A DNA stretch of 64,000 nt. Origin: Stichopus chloronotus (taxonomy: Eukaryota; Echinodermata; Holothuroidea; Aspidochirotida; Stichopodidae). Position numbers and translations under genes: made by a program. Positions 26,101-36,700 of the stretch are shown piece by piece (positions within the stretch are counted from its first letter, which is position 1; each line of letters begins with the position of its first letter). Below the pieces are notes generated by a model, which saw only the letters and a program-made list of their open reading frames with translations, ran no database searches and was not told where the DNA came from. Location: NCBI GenBank assembly GCA_021234535.1, contig CM037845.1:10160143-10224142 (forward strand). The letters run 5' to 3'.

Positions 26101-26843
26101 TCAGTGCCATGAGCAATAACCTTTAAAGTGACCAGAAATGGAGATTTCTGACAGATTTTGTTTAAGAGACAATGTCTGCCGGAGAGGTGGTGTCATTTTT
26201 CAAATGTTGCTTTACATCTGTGATGAACATCTTCCCTGGCTCCTCTGCCTGCACCTCTGGTTCCTTCCCTATTAATGCTGTACATGTTTTTTGCCATTAA
26301 GCATAATTTTGTCACCACAGTATAGATTTAAAATAAAAGAAGTAACAGAAACAACAAAAATGAACAAATTAAACCAAAATCCACAAAATCAAAAGGCAAA
26401 CTATGGATACATGTGACAGCAACATTTCATCGGCAGGGGGCACTGTATTTATAGTTGCAAGAATTTGTTCCCCAAAGACACAAAACAGATTTAAAAAAAA
26501 AGCAAGCATCGTTTGGTGACGACATTAACGAATTTTTGATATTACTCCTATAAACCATGAAAGGATATGATTGTTAAACAGTTTCTGGATCTTTAAAAAA
26601 AAAAAAAAATATGTCAAAAAAAAAAATGTGTGTCCAAAAAAAAAAATGTTAAAAAGAGTAACAGTAAAGGTTTGAAAGTTATGAGTTAGGTTTCTTTTCC
26701 AAGTGGCAGATAAAAGTTCAAAGTGTTACAAGCAGGAAACAAATCATGGATGAACGATGATGAACAGCACAAAAGCAAATAAAGCAAGTTTGTGTTTATT
26801 TTCCTCAGAAGACGAGGAGTCTCCTTGATAATTGTTTGCCTAC
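23110..26843 (-). other. PICALM-like phase 1 intron
   Basis: This 3.7-kb intron is AT-rich and contains the palindrome at 23,555-23,606. A 27-nt exon-like segment near 24,523-24,549 (PMYQDKDNQ in frame 0) has fair splice borders. In the phase required here it reads into TAA, so it is not called. Confidence 0.7.
23555..23606. repeat. 22-bp imperfect palindrome
   Basis: GAATTTATTGTAATTTTGAGTC (23,555-23,576) is matched in inverse orientation by a segment at 23,584-23,606 beginning GACTCAAAAATT, with a 7-nt loop, one insertion and one mismatch. It could be a solo MITE end or a stem-loop. No element is identified. Confidence 0.5.
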
Positions 26844-26909
26844 CTGGGACGGCTGCCTGCTGGACGAAGGCAGTCTGCGGTATGATTGCAGGCTGCTGAG
26901 GGCTCCCCA
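26844..26909 (-). CDS. PICALM-like short exon, Q/P/A-rich
   Basis: The acceptor TTATACTTTCAG and the donor CAG|GTAGGC bound 66 nt. The first base pair completes ATG from the previous exon (A|TG), followed by GSPQQPAIIPQTAFVQQ and AAVP, ending with G. Phases match on both sides, which is the main evidence because the sequence is low complexity. It belongs to the linker between LESVFG and the DLDS block. Being 66 nt and phase 1 at both ends, it is itself skippable. Confidence 0.85.
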
Positions 26910-27311
26910 CTGAAAGTATAATCAACTTGCTTTTTTATCTTCATTCAAGGGTTGCATTTAATCTTGCATCTTTACCAATTTATAGGAAGAGGATGAGCTG
27001 ATATTTCTAAATACAGAATTATTTCCTTTCACTCTGATATGGTCAAAGTTAATTCATTTTTCTTGAACAATATTTTGCAAAACTAAAGATAATGTAATAT
27101 CGAATGTGGAAAATTATTTTCCAGTCAGCTACCAATTCTGCTCACATTGGCATTGTGTTGCCACAAAAACAAAGGCCAGACAAACACAGTCTACGCTCCA
27201 ACAAAAGTGTACCACTTGTGAGGAGAATATAGGTCAGTGTAAGAAACACCTTATATAACTTTCTGTGAAATCTTTGACGTAGAAAATAACTTCAGCAGAG
27301 CAAATGTTTAC

Positions 27312-27329
27312 CTGAGACTTTCTCTTCCA
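27312..27329 (-). CDS. Candidate 18-nt microexon of PICALM-like gene
   Basis: Upstream on the minus strand is a strong acceptor (GCATTTGAGTTTTTAG); then TGGAAGAGAAAGTCTCAG and the donor GTAAAC. The intron is phase 1 (A|TG). With the exon, the join reads ATG-GAA-GAG-AAA-GTC-TCA-GTG, i.e. MEEKVSV before GSPQQ, with no stop. It would insert six residues into the disordered linker. A second candidate lies 120 bp upstream in the transcript. Confidence 0.42.
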
Positions 27330-27449
27330 CTAAAAACTCAAATGCAAAATCCACTATTGCAGAGAAAAACTTGACATCACATGGTGTTTGTCTCAATTAA
27401 ACCTTCGATTTGGTAAAAATTCTCAGCTGTTTGGTTAATTTCCACTCAC

Positions 27450-27467
27450 CTTTGCCTGATTTGGTCC
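27450..27467 (-). CDS. Second candidate 18-nt microexon in the same intron
   Basis: The acceptor GCAACGTTTTGATAAG, with a CTTCCTCTGC tract before it, is followed by GGACCAAATCAGGCAAAG and the very good donor GTGAGT. In the phase of this intron it reads RTKSGKV. Combined with the neighbouring 18-nt exon it stays open. The AAG acceptor and modest tract make it weaker than the other. Confidence 0.28.
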
Positions 27468-28140
27468 CTTATCAAAACGTTGCAGAGGAAGTTTACTGCA
27501 TTTGTCTTTCTTACAGCTACGGTATCCTCAATGAGGAATGCTGGAAACTTTTGTCACACTTGACATAGTTTAATGTTTCTGTTTTGATCGAATAGTTGTT
27601 TCAGAATATTTTCTTAGTTTGCATAAAAAGGCTGACATAAATGTGCAAAACATTCCTCAAAAAGAAAAAAACATAAGGAAACAATATGCATAATATGAAG
27701 AAATGAGCTCCACCAAGTTGTGTCCTTTTGCCCTCAAAATAGCAGCACCATTTAGAATTGGAGAGTGTATCTCCTCCCCAGTATTTAAGTGAACTCCAAA
27801 TCCACATCAGTAATGAAAAAATAACCCACTATAGATTAACGTTCACCAGTAGTATCCCTTTTAAAGCCATGGTTAATGTTCACCATCACCAGTACACCAC
27901 ACCCCCCCCAATGAAGCACTACTAGACTCCCCCCCTTCCCTCCATGCACACACAGCGTACATCACTGGTTCCAGTTCACCTCTGTTCACAAAGACTGTTG
28001 AGAAACAGGCCACATAACATGTGACCTGTAGAGAGGTCATGCAGGGTTCTCGTACTTGGAATTTCTGTAGGTCATTGGACTGCAAGAAATTTGCATATGT
28101 AGAAAGCAGATGATTCAAAATATCAAATTATTGTACTTAC

Positions 28141-28197
28141 TTGGAGCGCCGAATGCAGATTCAAAGTTTGCACCGATGTTGTTGTTATTTGGGAAGC
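28141..28197 (-). CDS. PICALM-like short exon, FPNNNN / FESAFG
   Basis: The acceptor ACTCACAG and the donor CCAA|GTAAGT bound 57 nt. It completes GGC and then encodes FPNNNNIGANFESAFGAP, leaving A. FESAFG resembles the family's (D/L)FESVFG motif seen in vertebrate PICALM and also in the exon before (LESVFG). It therefore looks like a second copy of that short motif. Symmetric phase 1, so an alternative-splicing candidate. Confidence 0.88.
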
Positions 28198-28703
28198 CTG
28201 TGAGTGAACAAATTCCAAATAAAATTATCCTAACCGTGTGTAGTACATCTCGACTTTCACAGTTTGATTACTTGTAGATCACCACATCTAAAAATCACAC
28301 TTTAATACCACACTATTTACTGCACCCAATAATCCTAACATTTCTGCTTATTTAAGGACCCTTCCACAAGCAGGAGTTACTGGTTGATGCTTTTTTTCAA
28401 CACTTGACTCGCCAGAATAAAACTTTCTCATTAGGCTTTTCTTTTAATGACCACATTCCTGTACTTCTGTACGTGATGAACCGATAAAAAAGTCAGGAGC
28501 AGGTCCACGCAGGTCCAGCTACAACTACCGACAGACCCAAGTACATCCTCACTCCAGATATTGGTATCAAGTCTAGGTTTTGAGCAGCACTCATTGGCCA
28601 AAAAAAAATAACCCAACCAGAGACAAGGAGCCAACTGACTGCTTGCTAATTTAAATGAAATCTTTTTCATGAACATATAACAATAATGTTAGTTTTTTTG
28701 TAC

Positions 28704-28718
28704 CTGGTGTATCGATTG
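28704..28718 (-). CDS. Possible 15-nt microexon
   Basis: On the minus strand TTTAAGTCAG precedes CAATCGATACACCAG and the donor GTACAA. In the phase 1 intron it would read AIDTPG before FPNNNN. The donor and the pyrimidine tract are mediocre, and a 15-nt segment easily arises by chance. Confidence 0.18.
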
Positions 28719-28749
28719 CTGACTTAAATGACCACTTTCCTATTTTTTT

Positions 28750-30712
28750 TTTTGATTACTTCGCTCAGCCACACTAGGAGTAATAACATAGGATACTACA
28801 CTAGTAATTATTGTAATACTAATACTGATAACTTTATTAACAACATTCAATATATCAACTGGAGGATGTTAGTCATGCATACAATAAATTCATGTCTGTT
28901 TTTCAAAATGTTTATGATGAGTGTTTTCCACTGATATACATGAAAAACTCCAAACGTCGTAAGAAACGTCATCCTTGGATTACTTATGGTATCTATCAGT
29001 CCATCAACCATAAAAATAAACTTTATCTTAAGTATTTAAAAAGTCCGAACTACGACAATTCTGTTAAATTTCGTACTTTTATCAGAATAAGTTAAATCAT
29101 TTGCATATCTAAAAGGCAGCATTTTTCGGACAAGTTTTTATCAATGTAAGAACGATATTAAACGTACTTGGTCAGTTATTAATGGCGTTTTGCATAAAAA
29201 GCTAATAAGTCCCATCTTCCGGATGCCTTGAAATTTGGCAGCAACACAACTACTGACTCAAGTGAAATTGCTAATGCATTTTATGATTTCTTTGTTAACA
29301 TTGGACCTACTTTGGTCTCTAATATTCACAGTACTACAACAACTGCTGATAAATATTTGAACGATATAAATTCTTCAACTCTTTTCATGGCTCCAACACA
29401 TGAAAGCGAAATCTACAAAGTTGCTCTTTCTGGTTTGAAGCCAAATAAATCAGCTGGTTACGATAACATAGGCCCTCTATATTGAGAGAGATAATTCATT
29501 TTATTGTAAAGACTATTTCTCATATTATTAATTTATCACTTTCTAGTGGTATTGTTCCACATCCCTTGAAAACAGCCAAAGTCATTCCTGTGTGTAAATA
29601 AAGGTGATCTGGAAATTGGCGACGATTATCGTCCAGTTTCTGTCTTCTGGTGCATTTCAAAGATATTTGAAAGAATAGTATATAAACATATCCACAATTT
29701 TATCAGTAAGAATAATATCATTTATAAAGGTCAATATGGCTTCCGACCAGGACATTCCGCTGAGCTTGCTTTGACAAATGTCCTGCATAATTTATGTAAT
29801 GATATGGACAAGAAAATGTTCTCTGTGGGTGTTTTTTTTTTACATTTCTCCAAAGTCTTTGAAAAAATTGATCATCATATTTTGTTAATGAAATTGTCTC
29901 ATTATGGTATTTTAGGTGTTGGTCTGAACTGGATCAGTAATTATATTTCAAATAGAGCACAAAGTCACAACTTTCAAAAACGTAGATTCAAAGCCATCGA
30001 ATATTTTAATGAGGTGTTCCACAAGGCTCTATATTAGGCTCATTACTTTTTATCCTTAATGTGAATGATATTTATTATGTCAATAAAAACTGTTCCACCA
30101 TTTTATTTGCTAATAATACTAATATTTTCTTTACAGGTCATGATCTCATGGAAGTGAAAAGGACAATTTCTATAAATAATTTTGACCCCTCCACCTTTGC
30201 AGATTTCTTTACACACAGCAGAGACTACACCAATAAAACACAAAACAGGCAGAACACTTGCACAAACCACATCCTTGTACTGACATTACTAAAAGCAAAG
30301 CTTACTCTACAGAGCTAATTCCTGCTGTAACTCCTTGCCATATACAGTCAAAAGTGCTGCTTCACTAGGTTCATTTAAGAGAAATCCAAGTGCCTTTTAT
30401 ATATATGAGTAGCTGTTAATTTTGACTCTTATTCTGGGCCTTCTTCGCTTAATTTCAATATACTTATTTCATACTTCTTTTGTAAGTGAGCAGATACAGG
30501 TGTAAATGCATTTCTTTCTTTTTTAGATCTTTTCTGATTTATTTTTTATTTTTTTGGTTTTGGGAGTGACTCTACTTGTTAAGCCTCTGAAGGTTTGTCA
30601 GAGCACTTCCTTTCTCTTATTGCTACACATATCTAATTTATTATATTATAAAAGTCTAAGTTTAAACATGAAATGTAGTATATCGAGAAAGACCGAATAA
30701 ATGAAATGAAAT
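28750..30712 (+). mobile_element. Decayed non-LTR retrotransposon (Jockey/CR1-like LINE), antisense to host gene
   Basis: Conserved reverse-transcriptase blocks occur in order on plus but in different frames: the EN-RT linker (KSKRRKKRHPWITYGIYQSI, ~28,936), FYDFFVNIGP (29,281), LKPNKSAGYDNI (29,438), FRPGHS (29,741), FSKVFEKIDHHILLMKLSHYG (29,850), VPQGSILGSLLFIL with a frameshift (~30,015) and LFANNTNIF (30,103). The 3' end is an AATAAATGAAATGAAAT tail at about 30,694-30,712. The 5' part is truncated. The element lies in the 5.3-kb intron between the 33,473 and 28,197 exons. Frameshifts, stops and substituted catalytic residues show that it is dead. Confidence 0.9.
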
Positions 30713-31289
30713 ACATTTAGCCTTCTTGACAACAAAGTAGTGTAGATATTATTGCGAGGACATTCAAGTTAAACGGAGATGCCCGTTGGTCTTTTTTTTT
30801 TTTTTTCAAAAAGTTTCGAGAGCGATACTCTCTTTGATGGATGTTATCCACTTTCTTTATGCAATGGAAAAGGGATGACATAATTGGACATACGATAATC
30901 TCAAGTGGAAGGGTTGGGAGAGAGGGATGACTGGATACATTGGTTCACGATGGTTTACCTGATACCTGACGTCCTCCAGTGACATTCATCGTACATCAAA
31001 AAAATGTCGATTCATAAAACAGAAGTGTGACAGACAATCACAAAAGCTTCCTACAGACTGAAACCCATCAATTTCCACTTTCTCAGCACTTGTCATGATG
31101 ACACCAAAATCAGAAAAAAACAAGAAAGTCAAAGGACTTTGTGACTCCTTGCCAATAATCCAAAAGAACACAGTACAACATGTACATACTGTACCAATTT
31201 TGACATTCAATCACCTTACTATAGAGAGAGCATACCTACACTAAATCTCTTTTGGCACTGTGTTTTCTAAGCAGTTTTATATGTTTTCT

Positions 31290-32016
31290 CACAATTTGAC
31301 CTCTGGGGACCTCAAATGAAATTTGACCTCTACCAAAATCACTAAGAATCATTTACTCACTATGACCAACCCACAAACTGAGTATGAAATTAGTCAAGAT
31401 TACGCTTTTTGAGATTCCGGGTTTACAAGGTTTTCACAGTTTGACCTCTGCTAACCTCAAGTGACCTTTGACCTTCACCCAAAACAATAGAACTAATCTA
31501 CTCACTATGACCAACAAACAAAGCATAAAATTAGTCAAGACTATGCTTCTTGAGATACTGTGTTTACAAGGTTTTTACAGTTTGACCGCTGATGACTTCA
31601 AATGACCTGTGAGCTTCACCATAAACAATATGGATCACCTACTCACTATGACCAACTCACACACTAAGTATGACGTTTGTGACGAATACCCTTCTTGAGA
31701 TATTGTGTTCACAAGTTTTAGACATTTGACCTCTGGTGACCTCAGACCTTTTATCTCTTCCAAAAATAGTAAGGATCATCTACCTAATATGACCAACCCA
31801 CACACAAAGTATGTCATTAGTCACAGCTAAACTTCGTGTGATATTGTGTTTATATGGTGTTTACAAGGGTTTCACAATTTTACCTCTGGTGACATCTAAT
31901 GACCTTTGACCACCACCAGAAACAATAGGTGTCCTCTACTCAATATGACCGATCTGCAAACCACGTACGAGATTAGTCAGGGTTACCCTTCTTGAGATAT
32001 CGTGTTTACAAGCAAG
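31290..32016. repeat. ~145-bp tandem repeat, five diverged copies
   Basis: Copies start near 31,290, 31,436, 31,577, 31,722 and 31,872. Shared segments are TTTGACCTCTGGTGACCTCA, TGACCTTTGACC, ACTCACTATGACCAAC, ATTAGTCAAG and TTCTTGAGATATCGTGTTTA. After the last copy comes a CA-rich stretch and CATCACCATCGCATTGATTC, which looks like the unique end of the element. A related single degenerate copy lies at 40,380-40,620. The copies are clearly old. This type of TGACCT-rich repeat is common in marine invertebrate genomes. Confidence 0.9.
31462..31474 (+). promoter_or_regulatory. Perfect DR1 nuclear-receptor-type site inside tandem repeat
   Basis: TGACCTTTGACCT is two TGACCT half-sites with one-base spacing, the consensus for RXR/HNF4/COUP-TF dimers. 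The equivalent position in the last copy (31,900-31,912) is TGACCTTTGACCA. Other copies have decayed versions. Binding or enhancer activity is only inferred. Confidence 0.3.
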
Positions 32017-33472
32017 GCGTCACATACACACACACATACACTCTAACACACAACATCACCATCGCATTGATTCCTTTTGCCTTCAGCAAGAAATCAAAAA
32101 GACGAAATCCTCTTGCAATGGGAGGTGTAGGTGCCTTAGGTGTGAAGCGGCAGTAAATTATCCTGCACATATGTCCCCACGAATAGAGCCTGTTGTAAGT
32201 CCTTCAGTTTTCTGTAACATCATCTTCAACTTATTGTCCCTTTTTATTCACAATCAGTTTAAAGATTCAATTCACCTCTGCATGTCACAGACTTTTGGTC
32301 AAATATGCTTTACAATATTTTACCATAAATCAGGTATGGTTGTATATACCATATAACAAATACAATAAAATGACACCCAAAGGTGCAGTTTCTGCTCCTT
32401 ATCCAAACACATGTACTCAATTGGAACGTACACATTTTGCTAGGTCAATTTCTTTGCTAGGATTGTTCTCAAAATGTACGCAGAGATGGTCTTTGATTCT
32501 GATTATGCAGGGAGAGGTTGATGATGGAGAAGGGGAGAGAAAGGGAGTCTGATGAAAGTAATCCGGTGGTGAGAAGTGGCTAAGTAGGTGAATTGTTGGT
32601 AACGTTGCCAAGGACATAATGCTCTCATTCATCAAACCATTAATGATCATCTTCACACATACAAGATACTGGGAAAACTTCTAGTACACAATAGAATTTA
32701 GAACACAGGCAAGCTTTTCCCACTTTCCTCTCAGACATAATTCACATTAAGACAAGACCGAGCCATTTCCTTTGATCTATAAATAGCTACATTTCTGCAC
32801 CATGTTTGCACAACTTAATATGAACAAATACACAAAGAATACAAGGGTTTCTGACTATGGGTAGATTAAACGCACACTGCAGCAACGACTACAGTTGCAC
32901 CACCTTGATTTCAACGGTTGTATTACTAAACAGAAGAGGCTGCTATTCCTCTTTTCCTGAGGAAAAGTGAAAACTTCTGATAGAAGCAAAGTTTAAGCAT
33001 TTACAGCCACTTTAACATCTTCCTTGACAACAACTTGGGAACATAATCTGTATACATACATGGCAAGCCAACGAAAAACACGAAAAATAGGGGTTCACAA
33101 TGTGATGCTACTCCAAGACGACATGGAGCAGGGAGTGACGCAGAAGCAGGTTAACAAATACACACGGAGACTATTTTGTACAAGAGAACACAGCCTGACT
33201 GGACTAACAGTATTATGCAACTGAAGAATGTTGATGGGGTGCTCACACCTACACTGCAAAGAGAAATGACACATATGCAATAAAGACTAACAGCCAATAT
33301 TTGATCCTTTAAAATTTTCCAAATGGACGTGTTATGTGGCGAAGAACAGAAATCGCTACGAAAGACCATGAGAGAAGAAGCATATCGGTTATCTAAAGTG
33401 GTTGCTTTTGGTTTAAGTAAGAGAACAAGTATGCTGTAAATGAGACAAGCAGAATCTGACTGCTTGCAATAC

Positions 33473-33760
33473 CTGGTGCAGATGAGCCGGCCAAAGGCTG
33501 AGAATACTGGGCCATGGATGCAGAGAACGGCATTGTAGAGGGCGCCAGAGGAACGGTACCAAACACAGACTCGAGTTGAGAGCTGTTGCTTTCTGAATCT
33601 AGCACATTATCAAGGATGAAGTCATCCTGGCTACAAGGGAGAATAATATCCTCGTCGACATCTAATGTCTGCAGTATGGCATTGGGTCCAGAGGGGGCAA
33701 CAGGGGTATTACAGGGGTTATCCATCAGGTCAGCAAAGGGATTGGTGTTAGACAATGGGT
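33473..33760 (-). CDS. PICALM-like exon with NPF, acidic stretch and LESVFG
   Basis: This is the largest exon (288 nt), bounded by a CCCC-rich tract ending AAAACAG and the donor CCAG|GTATTG. It reads DPLSNTNPFADLMDNPCNTP, then an acidic D/E segment (VDEDIILPCSQDDFILDNVL) and SSQLESVFGTVPLAPST, ending GSSAPG. NPF is an EH-domain (Eps15/intersectin) ligand. The D/L-rich part resembles the short acidic-leucine clathrin and AP-2 ligands typical of this family. LESVFG matches the vertebrate DFESVFG. It joins by G|AC to the 38,304 exon and by G|GC to the 28,197 exon. Confidence 0.93.
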
Positions 33761-36700
33761 CTGTTTTGTGATTTGTCGGGGGGTAGAGGGGACATATAAA
33801 AAAAACAGACATCGAGGCACCATCAAAGTTAAATAATAAAACACACAAAACAAATCCATACAGAGAGAACACGAGTGAAGAAAACATCCGTAGCAGCGAT
33901 GTAAAAGAGAAATACAAAAGAAAAATAAGAATTGTGCAGTGAAATGTGACAAAAAGGCATCAAAATGACCTCCAAAAAAAGGGGGAAAAATGAGGTCAAG
34001 CTACGAATTGACACATGCACTCAAATGTATGCATAATGTGCAAAGTACATTTCACTGAGAGGGTTCTACTTTTGAGAGACTTTGAAAATTTCTTTGAAAG
34101 ACAGCTCCGTATACGTGTGCTAAATCAAGCAATCAAAAAGTCCTGGGAAAGGTTTGTTCGTTCAATATGAGCACACTTCACTCCCTCTGGAGGGTCTCCT
34201 ATTTCCTGCCACAACCGTCAAATGAAGACAATTTTTAACAGAAATTACACCCTGCTACGAAACCACTTATGACAGTTCTCATTTTCTATAATAGCTATTT
34301 CTGGTTTCGATCTTTGTTGGTGCCTTGTGTAATTGTTTTGAGGTTTTTCATGCATCCATTTATCTCTGGGGTAGAGGAAATAAATCAATTTTTTGGGGGG
34401 TGGGGAGGATTTTTGGGCGAAAAAACTTAACCATTTGATAACAAAACTTCCTCACAAATCTTTTTCATATCTTCAAAATTTATACACATGACCAACGAAC
34501 CAAATCACAAAGTAAACCCTTAGTTCTGTTCAGAAATTGTAAGCATCCATTCATGAATATGCATGATAACCAGGCATCATTGCTATTTGCACATCACCAT
34601 GATTCAGACCACATTTCTATTTGATACAGCCTCTCTTCTCCTCTTCCCTCCCCCCACCACCTTGAGATGTCTCAAAACCATCCATTTAATAACACTTCTT
34701 CATATTAGTCGTCAATTCCTGGATAAATGTTTCATAACAAATTATGGTTCAACGATGGACAACTTCTACGAGATGGAAAAGCACGAGCAAAAACATCGGC
34801 AGCATGGACGTGATCTGCCATAACTACATGCAACAGAGTTCCTGGCGCGAAAACTCAAAATTGTATTGCAGCCGAGAGGGGCAAAAGATGATACAAAGCA
34901 AAGTTAATACACAAATACCAAATTACAAATGCAGTAGGAGTGCTAATCCATTGGAGCACAATGACAATTTTGACAACTTTCCATGCAGAAAGCACAGAGA
35001 CCGCTGGTATCAAACACAATGAGTCATTACTTAAAAGGAACAGAAAATATTCTTTTGGGCATATTTCCCCATTCAGAAGGGTTTTGATTGACATGGTTCA
35101 TTTTTTTTTCTTCAACACTAATGACCAGCTAGGTCCACAGGGGCCATACTTGAAAAGTTGTTCTCACTTTACTATTTCTCACTTTACCAACCAGAGATGT
35201 GAACTAATTTAAAAGCCAACACATTCTTCTTCTTCTTTTTCTTCTTTTTTCCTAGACTACCTTGATTTACATAAATATGAAGACTGTCAAAGGAAGTCAC
35301 TAAATTTGCTCTTTAAGTATTGCAGACAATGTTGATCTACAAAAATTAAGCACTTCAAATTCAATTCAAATTTTTTTTTTTTTTTCAATTTAAAATTCAT
35401 TGAGAAATGACAGGTTGCAAGTTAAGCTATTCTGAAATACGTGCAGTACCGCACACGATGCAGAGGAGCCGACAGCATCTAGACATGCTTTGCATCGATT
35501 CTTAGAGTGATTAGGCAGTTATGTTCTACTCTGAGAACCTAGCGTAGATGGAACCATGCTTTAATGTGTTCTGTTCAGGAAGGCTAGCACAGCTGGTCTG
35601 TGTCTAAATGGTGGTTTACTGACAGCCAATAGCGATCTAAGCCACATCAGGATTGTAACTGTTCAGAGGACTTGCATGGTTGGACTAAATCTGAGCATGA
35701 ACCTGACTCAAGATGTGTATCATGGTCGAAGCATGTCTGCACAAGTTCCACTAACAGCCTTACAGTTCACTTAGACTGTGTATTGTTGTGAACCTCACAT
35801 GCTAATGGCATATGTGGACCAAATCTGAAGTTGGCCCACTCACAGACAGACCAACATCTGACCCAAGTTTTAATCAAGTACCCTTGAGTAGGATATGTTT
35901 GTAGAGGTGCCAACTTTGCAAAGACAGTGCAAAGGTCACAAAAAGAAGTGGTTAGACATTGCGGACTCATTACATTAGCACAAATAGACTTCATGTCCAT
36001 GTGGTCTTTGTACATCCTTTGCACAACTGGAAAATGTCTCGACTCGGGCCTGTCCCGGGCCGACCACTTCGGGACACTCAAACATCATACCTAACCAGGA
36101 GATGGAATGTTTTGAATGGAAAGAAAAGTTAGGGATTGCGAAGGTTCCTGCATCTGAGGGTCATCTAAAACACTGACAATTGAGGAAGAGGAGGAGGAGA
36201 ATGAGAAAGAAGAACACACAGGCCAATCAAGCTGAGGAGATGACCATAAAAAGAGGGGCGTGCAGGGGTGATGGCTTGAACACAATTTACTTGTGACTTT
36301 GTCCATGAAGGAGAGTGACTCCGTGAAGCTGCCTGGAGCGGAGGCGCAGGAGGCCTCGGAACTTTTCAGGTTTGAGATGCGGATGGGTATACTGGCTGAG
36401 CATGCCGTGAGAAAGTTTTGAGGACAAAAACACATGTATCAATATTCGTTTCTCCACATATAAAAAAATTTTTTTTTAAATTTAAAAAAAAAAAGGTTGA
36501 CATTTCACACACTGAGGTTTAAGCAAATGAATTTGAATCTGTTCTAGGAAACAGGCAGAGCAAAGTTCATGATCTTTTTCAAGGAAGACTAATCCACAAG
36601 TTGACTTCTTCCATACTTGCTGCAGAAGATCAACATGCACAGTGTCAACAATTGACACACTGACTACATTTCTGTAGCTGACATGACAAATTTGGGAGGA

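Noticed and set aside
30959..30973. 15-nt in-phase segment (GRQVSG) before GTAAAC, and a similar one at 57,206-57,220 (SPPDQ) before GTAATG
   Set aside because: Acceptors are weak or far from the pyrimidine tract. Segments this short are expected by chance in several kilobases of intron.
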